A stretch of DNA of 64,000 nucleotides, from positions 97,887-161,886 of the forward strand of contig JBBQHP010000007.1 of NCBI GenBank assembly GCA_038324085.1, in the 5' to 3' direction. Made by a program: the position numbers and the translations under genes. The stretch comes from Ga0077523 sp038324085 (lineage in GTDB: Bacteria; Pseudomonadota; Gammaproteobacteria; Burkholderiales; Ga0077523). The notes under the pieces are model-generated. The model ran no database searches and was not told where the DNA came from. It saw only the letters and a program-made list of their open reading frames with translations. Every line of letters starts with the position of its first letter. The first letter of the stretch is position 1. Shown piece after piece: positions 51,928 through 60,282 of this stretch.

Positions 51928-53142
51928 TCACTCCGGCAGCACGTCGGCAATGTGGAAGCCGGCGTACGTCTGCACGCGATCCTGCCGCGTCAGTTCCCGG
52001 GCCCACCGGTCATGAAAGCGCAACCGTTCCTTCACGCGCCGTCGGCCACCCGGCACCGCGATGGTCGCGCGATCGAGGTACTGCGGCCGCGCGTGGGCGC
52101 TGCGGAAGATCGCGCGTGCGCCAGGCGCGGCGCGCTCGAAGATCGCGGCCCATTCATCGGCGAGCGCGGCGGGATGATAGGAACTCATCCAGTCCATGTG
52201 ATCGAGCAGCACGAACCTGGAGATGCGATCCGACGTCACACGGAGGAATTCGGTCACCGTGCACGTACGTGGCAGGACCCGGTCGGCGAGACCGGCCTTC
52301 AGCCGCTCGAACCCTGCGCGCTTGAGATACTCCGGACAGCATTGCTGCGTGTAGTGCCCGCGCAGGTACACCCGCCAGAAGTGGTTGTCCGCCACGGGCA
52401 GCTGGCGAAACACGTGGTCGACGGCGCTGCGCACGTAGCCGGCCACGCCGCCAGCATGCTGCGCCTGGACTTCCTTGCGCTGGGCATGGGGCACGCCGAG
52501 CATCGACATCGTGAGCTGGCGACCGAGCATCCAGTTCATGGGGCGGGTCCAGAGCATCGGCGCGATCCGGCTGTCGTAGATGTGGCGTTGTTCCGCGATG
52601 CCCGGCGCATCGGTCAGGTCGCGGACCGCGCGTTCGAGCTTCGGGCGCAGCCGCATATAGCTGCGCACGGCGCGGGCGACCAGGCCGGACAGGCCGTGGT
52701 AGTAGAAGCTGCCGCGCTCCTCCGGATGCCCGAACCAGCGTCCGTTGCGATCCCAGAACAACTGCGCGAACGGCGACAGGTCGGCACGCAGCGCATCGCG
52801 GTAGAGTTCGTCGAACCGGGGGTGCCGGCCCTCGCCGAAGAGCGCGAAGAAATCGGGATGCCCGAGGCGGCGGATGCCCGCCAGCTTGAGCTCCAGCAGG
52901 GCGATCTGACGCGGATTGGCATCCACGGCGTGGACCCGGCGCGGCCCGCACAGGGCGTAATCCAGCGCGTTGCATCCGGCGCTGGCGATGACCAGGACGA
53001 TGTCATCGCCGTCGAGCTGCAGCGCCTGGCGATCGACCGCGGGGTCTTCCCAGCAGGTGTTGTAGACCAGCGAGCGGGTGTAGATCGCATCGAAAACGCG
53101 CTGGTCGACGCGGTCCAGGAACGTCAGGTCGTCGGGCTTCAG
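51928..53142 (-). CDS. btaA: SAM:diacylglycerol 3-amino-3-carboxypropyl transferase BtaA (apparent CTG start)
   Basis: The reading frame encodes about 404 residues of the BtaA/DUF3419 family. The N-terminus reads LKPDDLTFLDRVDQRVFDAI, then the landmark SLVYNTCWEDPAVDRQAL and the SAM-binding loop LVIASAGCNALDYALCGP followed by VHAVDANPRQIALLELKL. BtaA moves the aminocarboxypropyl group of SAM to diacylglycerol, the first step to DGTS. The only ATG/GTG/TTG in this N-terminal part is GTG at 52926, inside the SAM site, which would destroy the enzyme. A CTG at 53142 preceded by AAGGGG is the best candidate. A stop lies at 53215-53217. Start confidence is low, identity high. Confidence 0.82.
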   Translation of the reverse strand: MKPDDLTFLDRVDQRVFDAIYTRSLVYNTCWEDPAVDRQALQLDGDDIVLVIASAGCNALDYALCGPRRVHAVDANPRQIALLELKLAGIRRLGHPDFFALFGEGRHPRFDELYRDALRADLSPFAQLFWDRNGRWFGHPEERGSFYYHGLSGLVARAVRSYMRLRPKLERAVRDLTDAPGIAEQRHIYDSRIAPMLWTRPMNWMLGRQLTMSMLGVPHAQRKEVQAQHAGGVAGYVRSAVDHVFRQLPVADNHFWRVYLRGHYTQQCCPEYLKRAGFERLKAGLADRVLPRTCTVTEFLRVTSDRISRFVLLDHMDWMSSYHPAALADEWAAIFERAAPGARAIFRSAHARPQYLDRATIAVPGGRRRVKERLRFHDRWARELTRQDRVQTYAGFHIADVLPE

Positions 53143-53233
53143 GGCAGCCCCTTCTACGCCGTGGCGGCGTCGTGGCGATGCGAGGCAGCCTAGGGACCCA
53201 ACGTGACCGGCGTATTACCTTTGCGTGCGATTC

Positions 53234-53734
53234 CTATTGCATGCTCTCGCGTTGCATCGCTTCCTGCTGGGGCGCCGCCACCACGGGAATCACGCGGCGC
53301 CGCACCCGTTCCGTGGAAGGGACCGTGGTGAAGCTGGGGCAGCCGTACAACCCGATGTCGACCCCGGTTTCGGGATAACGCCCGCAGGCGAGGCGCTTCC
53401 AGAAGGCCGTGTTGTAGATGCGGCAGCGGGATTCCCCGGCGCTGCTCCAGTCCAGGAAGATGCACTGGCGGTGCATGCAGCAGTTGCCGCAATGGGTGCA
53501 CTCCCCGACGACCGTCTCGCCCACGGGTTGCTGTCGCCCGTAGAGGACGTAGCGCGAAAACGCCCTGGACCTGACCTGTCCCTTGAGGTGGCCCGCCCCC
53601 CTCAGGACCGTACGGCGATAGTCGCGCAGATAGGAAGGATCGCGGGAAATGGCCGTCGCCACCAACGGCGCAAACGGTACGAACAGACCCATGAACCCGG
53701 CCAGAAGCCAGTCAATCACCACTGCTGCCTTCAT
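53234..53734 (-). CDS. Cys-rich metal-binding protein, first gene of the bta run
   Basis: The 166-residue protein has an N-terminal hydrophobic helix (VVIDWLLAGFMGLFVPFAPLVA). A cysteine cluster follows, GECTHCGNCCMHRQCIFLDW, then further Cys residues in RCRIYNTAFWKRLACGRYP and YGCPSF. The CxxCxxCC pattern recalls YkgJ-type zinc/iron-chelating domains. GGAG lies just before the ATG at 53734. It is followed after about 90 bp by btaA on the same strand, so it may be part of the betaine-lipid operon, perhaps a metal or redox partner at the membrane. Function not known. Confidence 0.75.
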   Translation of the reverse strand: MKAAVVIDWLLAGFMGLFVPFAPLVATAISRDPSYLRDYRRTVLRGAGHLKGQVRSRAFSRYVLYGRQQPVGETVVGECTHCGNCCMHRQCIFLDWSSAGESRCRIYNTAFWKRLACGRYPETGVDIGLYGCPSFTTVPSTERVRRRVIPVVAAPQQEAMQRESMQ

Positions 53735-53848
53735 CGGGACTCCAGAGGATTATTTTGCAGATACTCTAACCTGATACGGCGAACGGAGGAAACAACCCCG
53801 ACGCCGGCGCAGGGGCTAAACTCACAACCCGATAACTTCGAACGTGCC

Positions 53849-55612
53849 ATGGATCCCATCACCCTTTCCGTCATCCAGAACGGGCTCCAGCAGGTCTGCA
53901 ACGAGATGGACCTGGCGTTCGTCCGTTCGGCGTTCAGCCCCGTGATTTCCGAGGCGCTCGATCGTTCCGACGGCATCTATCACCGCGCCACGGGCGAGCT
54001 GATCGCGCAGGGCGATCTCGGCCTGCCGGTGTTCGTGGGCACCATGCAGTTCTCGACCCAGGCCGTGATCGAACGTTCACGCGATCCCCAGCCCGGCGAC
54101 GTGTACATCCTCAACGACCCGTATCTCGGCGGCACGCACCTGATGGACGTGAAGTTCGTCAAGCCGTTCTTCCATCGCGACCGGCTGTGGTGCTGGCTCG
54201 CGAACACCGGCCACTGGCCGGACACCGGCGGCATGGTCCCGGGCGGCTTCTCGGCCAATGCGACGGAGGTCGAGCAGGAAGGCCTGCGCCTGCCCCCGGT
54301 AAAGCTGTTCAAGCGCGGTGTGCTGGACGAGGAGATTCTCTCGATCATCCTGTCCAACATCCGGCTGGCGGATCAGCGGATCGGCGACATTCAGGCCCAG
54401 GCCGCCGCGTTGGCGGTCGGCGAGCAGCGGCTCACGGCCTTGCTGGAGCGCTATGGCGCGGACACCGTCGACGCGGCCGTCGTCGAACTGAAAAGCCGTG
54501 CGGCACGGCAGATGCGCGCGAAGATCGCCACCATCCCCGACGGCACCTATGCGGGCGAAGCGTTCGTCGATTCCGACGGCGTCGTCGATGTGCCGCTCAG
54601 GATCGCGATGACCATCACCAAGGCCGGCGACACGCTCACCTTCGACATGACCGGGTCGTCCCCACCGTGTGCCGGGCCCATGAACAGCGTGATCGCCACG
54701 ACCAAGTCGTCGATATACCTGGCCATGAAGCACGTGTTCCCCGAAGTGCCGCTCAACGCCGGCACCTTCGAGCCGCTGCACATCGTCGAACCGGAAGGCA
54801 CGTTCCTCTACGCGCGCTATCCGCGTCCGGTCTCCGGCTGCGCAGCCGAGGTGAGCCAGCGGATCGCCGAAGCCGTTTTCGACGCGCTGGTAAAAGCCAT
54901 TCCCGAGCGCCTGTTCGCCGCTCCCGCCGGCACATCGGGCAACTTCGCGCTCGGCGGCACCGACCCCGCGAACGGGCGCCCCTACGTGATGTACGTCATC
55001 TCCGGCGGCGGCTACGGCGGCTCGCGCAGCGGCGACGGCATTTCCAACGGCTGTTCCACCATCGGCATCTCCAAGACGACGCCGATCGAGGTGCTGGAGC
55101 AGCGCTACCCCGTGCTGTTCGAGCGCTATGCGCTGCACGAAGGATCGGGGGGCGCGGGCGAACACCGCGGCGGCTTCGGCGTGACCTACTCGGTGCGGCT
55201 GCGGCGCGGCGAGGCGCGGGCGTCGATGGTCATGGACCATGGGCGAACCGGACCGCGCGGCGCGCTCGGAGGAGAAGACGGCGGCATCAATACCGTCCAG
55301 GCGGACCTCCACGGCACCGTCTACCGGCCGCGCCATCGCTCGAAGGACCAGGACGTTCCGCTCGGTACCGGCGACAGCGTCACGGTGTCCACGCCCGGCG
55401 GCGGCGGCTACGGCAAGCCGTTCGCCAGGGACCCCCGAGCGGTACTTCGCGACGTGCACCGTGGCTACTACACGGCGGCCGAAGTCGCGCAGCGCTTCGG
55501 CGTCGTGGTCGATGCCAGCGGTCGTCTGGATGAAGCCGCGACGGACCGCGCACGCGGTGGCGCGTTGCAGGCGTCGGAGGATTGCCACAGAATCGAAGCA
55601 ACCGGCGGTTGA
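53849..55612 (+). CDS. hyuB: hydantoinase/oxoprolinase subunit B
   Basis: The 587-residue protein is a complete HyuB: MDPITLSVIQNGLQQVCNEMDLAFVRSAFSP at the N-terminus, GDVYILNDPYLGGTHLMDVK near 90, the conserved SGGGYGGSRSGDGISNGC near 390 and the ending TPGGGGYGKPFARDP. It is the partner of HyuA in ATP-dependent hydantoin or oxoproline ring opening. ATG at 53849 was chosen from the family N-terminus; the frame is open much further upstream but without domain content. It is 114 bp from the divergent Cys-rich gene and 4.3 kb from hyuA. Confidence 0.93.
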   Translation: MDPITLSVIQNGLQQVCNEMDLAFVRSAFSPVISEALDRSDGIYHRATGELIAQGDLGLPVFVGTMQFSTQAVIERSRDPQPGDVYILNDPYLGGTHLMDVKFVKPFFHRDRLWCWLANTGHWPDTGGMVPGGFSANATEVEQEGLRLPPVKLFKRGVLDEEILSIILSNIRLADQRIGDIQAQAAALAVGEQRLTALLERYGADTVDAAVVELKSRAARQMRAKIATIPDGTYAGEAFVDSDGVVDVPLRIAMTITKAGDTLTFDMTGSSPPCAGPMNSVIATTKSSIYLAMKHVFPEVPLNAGTFEPLHIVEPEGTFLYARYPRPVSGCAAEVSQRIAEAVFDALVKAIPERLFAAPAGTSGNFALGGTDPANGRPYVMYVISGGGYGGSRSGDGISNGCSTIGISKTTPIEVLEQRYPVLFERYALHEGSGGAGEHRGGFGVTYSVRLRRGEARASMVMDHGRTGPRGALGGEDGGINTVQADLHGTVYRPRHRSKDQDVPLGTGDSVTVSTPGGGGYGKPFARDPRAVLRDVHRGYYTAAEVAQRFGVVVDASGRLDEAATDRARGGALQASEDCHRIEATGG

Positions 55613-55662
55613 AACGCCGGCGCGCCGATACGTTCTTGCACCATCCCAGAGGGAGAGTCGAA

Positions 55663-56394
55663 ATGAGTGGAATCGATCGTCGCAGCTTCCTGAAAATCGC
55701 CGGCGGCGCTGCGGTTGCAGCCGGTTCGGCCGGCTGGCTTGCCCAGGCCATCGCCGCCGGCAAGATCACACCGACCGGCACCGACGTCTTCATCGTCGTC
55801 GACGTGCAGAAATGCTTCATCCCGGGGGGTTCGCTCGCCGTCGAGCACGGCGACGAAGTGGTACCGCTCATCAACGAGATTGCCCGGAAATTCCAGTACG
55901 TCGTGATGACCCAGGACTGGCACACGGCCGACCACATCTCGTTCGCGTCGCAGCACGATGGCAAGAAGCCGTTCGAGGTGATCGATCTGCCGTACGGCAA
56001 GCAAGTGCTCTGGCCGGATCATTGCGTGCAGGGTACCGAAGGCGCGGAATTCGCGCCCGGTCTCGATATTCCGCACGCGCAGCTGATCATTCGCAAGGGC
56101 TACCACCGCGAGGTCGACAGCTATTCGACGTTCATGGAAGCCGACAAGAAGACCCCGACCGGTCTCGGCGGCTACCTGAAGCAACGCGGCGTGAAGCGAT
56201 GTTTCCTCGCGGGGCTCGCCACCGACTTCTGCGTGGCGTGGAGCGCGATGGACGCGCGCACCGCGCACTTCCAGGCGCTGGTGATCGAGGATGCCTGCCG
56301 AGGGATCAACCTCGGAGGCACGGGTATCGACGCGGCATGGAAGCAGATGACGGCGAAGGGCGTGAAGAGGATCCAGTCGACGGATCTGGCGTGA
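55663..56394 (+). CDS. pncA: Tat-exported nicotinamidase (isochorismatase family)
   Basis: The 243-residue protein starts with a Tat signal (MSGIDRRSFLKIAGGAAVAAGSAG). The mature part is PncA-like: catalytic Asp in VVDVQKCFIPGGSLAV, metal-binding DWHTADH (Asp, His, His) plus His in WPDHCVQGT, the conserved Lys in IIRKGYHREVDSYS, and nucleophile Cys in ATDFCVAWSA. PncA turns nicotinamide into nicotinate and ammonia; here it would act in the periplasm. The usual QNDF is QKCF, a change next to the active site. GGGAG precedes the start. It follows hyuB by 50 bp and may be co-transcribed. Confidence 0.88.
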   Translation: MSGIDRRSFLKIAGGAAVAAGSAGWLAQAIAAGKITPTGTDVFIVVDVQKCFIPGGSLAVEHGDEVVPLINEIARKFQYVVMTQDWHTADHISFASQHDGKKPFEVIDLPYGKQVLWPDHCVQGTEGAEFAPGLDIPHAQLIIRKGYHREVDSYSTFMEADKKTPTGLGGYLKQRGVKRCFLAGLATDFCVAWSAMDARTAHFQALVIEDACRGINLGGTGIDAAWKQMTAKGVKRIQSTDLA

Positions 56395-56418
56395 CCGGCA
56401 GGGATCGCGACGCCCAGG

Positions 56419-56443
56419 AAAAGCCCGCACACGCGGGCTTTTT
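56419..56443 (+). terminator. intrinsic terminator after nicotinamidase gene
   Basis: Perfect stem AAAAGCCCGC/GCGGGCTTTT with a 4-nt loop and a T-tract. It ends the hyuB-pncA unit. The 287 bp that follow up to 56730 show no gene. Confidence 0.92.
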
Positions 56444-56730
56444 CATGCGCATGATCTTCGACCAGCCACGAGCGGCTGATCAATGGCCGGTCGTCCCGGG
56501 CTGCGGCCGCGAGTGGCGACGCAGCCCCCACACACATGCCTCGCCTCGGGCTTGTTCGCCCAGCCACACCGCTCGCCTGGTGTCTGGCCTGAACGACATT
56601 CGCGAGGCACGGCGTCGACGGCCGCCTGAAGGAACAGGACTGGCAGCGCGTCGCACGCAACCATCGCCTGCCAGCCGCGCGGATTCTTTCGTATGATTCG
56701 CCGCCGCAAGCCTCAGGAAAGCCGCACCCG

Positions 56731-57111
56731 ATGTCGTTGAGCATCTTGTACGTCGAAGACGTTGACGAACTGCGTGGCACGATCAGTGAACTGCTCGAAG
56801 AAGAGGGTCGCGAAGTGGTCGCGGTGGCGAACGGCGAATCGGCGGTCCAGGCACTCGAGACGCGCACCTTCGATGTGATCGTCACGGACGTGAACCTGCC
56901 CGGCATGTCGGGCACCGACCTGGCGCGCCGTGTCCTCGAGACCCGCCCGGATCATTGGATCGTGATCTGTTCCGGCTACGAGTTCAGGCACGGGCTCGCC
57001 AAGCTCGGCCCGAACGTCCGTTCGATGCCCAAGCCGTTCGAGATCGAGGACCTGGATGCATTGATGCGCGAGATAGCCCGACATCTCGGCAGAGCGCAGG
57101 CGGCCCGATGA
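56731..57111 (+). CDS. CheY-like response regulator
   Basis: The 126-residue receiver domain has ED at 9-10, phospho-acceptor Asp 53 in VIVTDVNLPGMSG, Ser in VICSGYEF and Lys in SMPKPFEIEDL. No output domain. Its stop overlaps the hybrid kinase start by 4 bp, so the two form an operon and presumably a phosphorelay. Confidence 0.93.
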   Translation: MSLSILYVEDVDELRGTISELLEEEGREVVAVANGESAVQALETRTFDVIVTDVNLPGMSGTDLARRVLETRPDHWIVICSGYEFRHGLAKLGPNVRSMPKPFEIEDLDALMREIARHLGRAQAAR

Positions 57112-59936
57112 CCTTGCGATTCATGGATGGCGGCGGTGCCATGGGGGCGATGATGCGCAGCCATGACTGGGCCTCTTCCCCCCTCGGTGTCCCGACGGGC
57201 TGGCCACAGACCCTGAGGGCGATCGTGGGCGTGATGCTCGGCGCACCGCAGCCCATGTTCCTGGTCTGGGGCGAGGACCAGTTGATGCTCTACAACGACG
57301 CCTACAAGGAGATCCTGGGCGGGCATCACCCGGCGCTGGGCAGACCCTTCGGGCAGGTATGGAACGAAGTGATCGACGAGGTCGGGCCGATCATGGCGCG
57401 GGCCTATGCGGGCGTATCCACCTACATGGACGACATCGCCCTGGTGCTGCTGCGCCATGGTCGTCCGGAGGAAACGCACTTCTCGTTCTTCTACACGCCC
57501 CTGCGCGACGAGGACGGCGAGGTTCGCGGCGTCTTCTGCGCCTGCACGGAGATCACGGCTCACGTGGTCGCGGAGCGCTCGCGGCATGAAGAGTTGCGCG
57601 GCTTGCGCGAAGTGTTCGAGCACTCGCCGAGTTTCGTCGCTGTCGTGCGCGGCGCGGATCACCGGTTCGTGTTGATGAACGGCGCGTTCACCCAGATCAC
57701 CGCCCGTCGCGACGTGGTCGGAATGACATTGGGCGAGGCGCTGCCGGCATTGACCGAGCAGGGTTTCGGGGAAATGTTCGACGCAGTCTATGCCACGGGC
57801 AGATCGGTCACGCGCAAGGCGCTCCCGTTGCCGCTGTGGCGCGACGCGGCGGCGATGCCCGAAACGCGCTTCATCGACTTCGTCTGCGTGCCGTTGACCG
57901 GCGCAACCGGAACGGTGCTGGGCATCTTCATCGAAGGCTCGGACGTCACCGTATGGCAGGAGCAGGCGCGCATCCTAAGCGAGAGCGAAGAGAAGTTCCG
58001 CATGTTCGCCCAGGCGGTCCCGAACCACGTCTGGACGTCGCCGCCGGATGGTGCGCTCGACTGGTTCAACGACAGGACGCTCAACTACAGCGGCCTGACG
58101 CACGACGCACTGGCAGGCAACGGCTGGACTCGCCTGGTGCATCCGGCCGATCTCGACCGGGCGGCCAGTGCCTGGGCGCGCTCGCTGGCGACCGGCAGCA
58201 ACTACGAGATCGAATTCCGCATCCGTCGGGTCGACGGCGTCTATCGATGGCACCTGGTGCGGGCGATTCCGATCAGGAGCGGCGATGGAACCGTGGCGCG
58301 CTGGGTCGGCACCAACACCGACATCGACGACCAGCGCTCGGACCGGGAAGCGCTCGCGGCGCTGAATGCGACCCTGGAACAACGAGTCGATGAACGCACC
58401 CGCGAGCGCGAAAGGATCTGGCGCAATTCTCCGGACCTGATGGCGGTCCTGGCAGCGGACGGCATCTTCCGCGAAGCCAATCCAGCATGGGGCGATGTGC
58501 TGGGATGGGCGCCCGACGAAGTCATCGGCCGGAGGATCGACTTCTTCGTGCACCCCGACGACACCGCCGCCACTGAAGCGGCGCTGGCGCGGGCGACGGT
58601 CGGCGTGCTGCCGACGTTCGAATGCCGCTGCGTGCACCGCGCCGGCGGGTATCGGTATCTGGCGTGGACCGCTGCCCCCGAAGGCCAGACGATCTTTGCC
58701 TTCGGACGCGACATCACCGCGGAGACCGAGCAGCGCCAGGCGCTAGAAATGGCGGAGGAAAAGCTGCGCCAGGCACAGAAGATGGAAGCGATCGGGCAAC
58801 TCACCGGCGGCATCGCGCACGACTTCAACAACATGCTGGCGAGCATCTACGGCGCCGTCCAGTTGATGCAGCGGCGATTGGACGCCGGCCAGTTCGACGA
58901 CTTCGGCAAGCTGCTGGAGCGAGCGGCCACGAGCTCCCGGCGGGCGGCCGCACTCACGCAACGACTGCTCGCATTCGCGCGCCGACAGTCGCTCGATATC
59001 AAGCGCACCGACATGACCCGGCTGATCGGTTCTCTGGAGGACCTGTTCGGCCGGACCCTCGGTCCCAGGATTGCGCTCCGGATCGCCTTCGGCGACCCGC
59101 TCTGGTCGGCAAGGATCGATGCCAGCCAACTGGAGAACGCGCTGTTGAATCTGGTCACCAACGCGCGCGATGCGATGCCCGACGGCGGAGAATTGCGTAT
59201 CGACGTCTCCAATGCGGTGATCGACGAAGCGGTCGCAGCCAACCAGGCCGATCTGGGTGCCGGGACCTACGTGCTCGTAAGTGTCACCGACAACGGGACG
59301 GGAATGCCCGCGAGCGTCATCGCCCGGGCTTTCGATCCCTTTTTCACGACCAAGCCCGTCGGCCAAGGGACCGGTCTCGGCCTGTCGATGGTGTATGGCT
59401 TCGTCAAGCAGGCCGGCGGCCACGTCAGCATCGACAGCGAACTCGGTCGTGGCACGACCATCTGGCTCTATCTCCCGCGCGACCTCTCGGACGGGACGGA
59501 GCAGGAACCACCGGCGCTCGCGAACCCGGACCCCGGGGGCGAAGGCGAAACCATCCTGGTCGTCGACGACGAAGCCGACGTTCGCGCCGTGATCGTGTCC
59601 ATGCTGCACGACCTCGGCTATCGCTCCATCGATACCGCGGACCCCAATGCCGCACTCGCCATTCTCGACCAGGACCGCACTGTCGATCTGCTGGTGACCG
59701 ACGTCGGCCTGCCCGGCATGAATGGACGTCAGTTGGCGGAGATCGCGCTCGCCAGGCGGCCTGACATGAAGGTGCTCTTCGTGACCGGCTACGCCGAGAA
59801 AGCCTTCGCCCGCGACAGCCAGCGTGCGCCTCCGCACCTGATCCTGACGAAGCCGTTCACCATCGAGGAGCTGGCGAAGCGGATCCAGGAGGTTCTTGGA
59901 CAGTCGGGTCGGCAGCAATTCGAGTCGTCGGTGTGA
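57108..59936 (+). CDS. soluble hybrid histidine kinase with PAS domains and C-terminal receiver
   Basis: 942 residues without membrane spans. Four PAS-like modules lie at about 25-150, 165-280, 290-420 and 440-550 (for example AVPNHVWTSPPDGALDWFNDRTLNYSGL). The HisKA domain has His about 571 in GIAHDFNNMLASIYGA. The ATPase follows (N-box LENALLNLVTNARDAM, VTDNGTGMP, GLGLSMVYGFVKQAGG), then a receiver with Asp about 865 in LLVTDVGLPGMNG. This HDFNN-type kinase class often senses light or redox through PAS cofactors, but no Cys or His chromophore site is evident. It overlaps the CheY-like gene upstream. Confidence 0.92.
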   Translation: MTLRFMDGGGAMGAMMRSHDWASSPLGVPTGWPQTLRAIVGVMLGAPQPMFLVWGEDQLMLYNDAYKEILGGHHPALGRPFGQVWNEVIDEVGPIMARAYAGVSTYMDDIALVLLRHGRPEETHFSFFYTPLRDEDGEVRGVFCACTEITAHVVAERSRHEELRGLREVFEHSPSFVAVVRGADHRFVLMNGAFTQITARRDVVGMTLGEALPALTEQGFGEMFDAVYATGRSVTRKALPLPLWRDAAAMPETRFIDFVCVPLTGATGTVLGIFIEGSDVTVWQEQARILSESEEKFRMFAQAVPNHVWTSPPDGALDWFNDRTLNYSGLTHDALAGNGWTRLVHPADLDRAASAWARSLATGSNYEIEFRIRRVDGVYRWHLVRAIPIRSGDGTVARWVGTNTDIDDQRSDREALAALNATLEQRVDERTRERERIWRNSPDLMAVLAADGIFREANPAWGDVLGWAPDEVIGRRIDFFVHPDDTAATEAALARATVGVLPTFECRCVHRAGGYRYLAWTAAPEGQTIFAFGRDITAETEQRQALEMAEEKLRQAQKMEAIGQLTGGIAHDFNNMLASIYGAVQLMQRRLDAGQFDDFGKLLERAATSSRRAAALTQRLLAFARRQSLDIKRTDMTRLIGSLEDLFGRTLGPRIALRIAFGDPLWSARIDASQLENALLNLVTNARDAMPDGGELRIDVSNAVIDEAVAANQADLGAGTYVLVSVTDNGTGMPASVIARAFDPFFTTKPVGQGTGLGLSMVYGFVKQAGGHVSIDSELGRGTTIWLYLPRDLSDGTEQEPPALANPDPGGEGETILVVDDEADVRAVIVSMLHDLGYRSIDTADPNAALAILDQDRTVDLLVTDVGLPGMNGRQLAEIALARRPDMKVLFVTGYAEKAFARDSQRAPPHLILTKPFTIEELAKRIQEVLGQSGRQQFESSV

Positions 59937-60282
59937 GGCAACAAATGGCTTGACGTGATTTTTTCCTGGTACTACCTTTTTTTGGCGCGGCCGAGCGATC
60001 CGCAGCGCCTGGACATCCAGTTCCCGCCGGCAAGGATGCCGAGGGAAGAACCGGCAAAGACGCCCACTTCAGTTTTCGAGCTGACGTGGGCTTTTTTTGT
60101 CTGCTGAGACCGACACAAAGTCGCATTTCTTCGATCCATCCGGCCCGGATGCCGGCGTCCTCACGAAGTCTTTGTTCGCAAGGTCACCACGTTTTTCCAA
60201 AGCCACGTCGGCAACGTCCATCACGTCAGCAGGAGCCTTCATCGTCAGTGCCCTACAGGGTCAGTCCAACCAGGAGACAGCC
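59937..60282. other. 346-bp gap before formamidase
   Basis: Contains two T-rich runs shortly after the kinase stop and a strong terminator at 60062-60098. The formamidase promoter and leader follow. No gene seen. Confidence 0.6.
60062..60098 (+). terminator. intrinsic terminator after hybrid kinase
   Basis: Stem GCCCACTTCAG/CTGACGTGGGC with one mismatch and an 8-nt loop, then seven T residues. Confidence 0.85.

Noticed and set aside
53225..53848. Long upstream extension of hyuB
   Set aside because: The family N-terminus is at MDPITLSV (53849); the extension overlaps the minus-strand Cys-rich gene and has no domain.
60241..60256. CCTAC half-site upstream of formamidase
   Set aside because: Left arm ATCGT does not match the palindrome; a single 5-mer is expected by chance.
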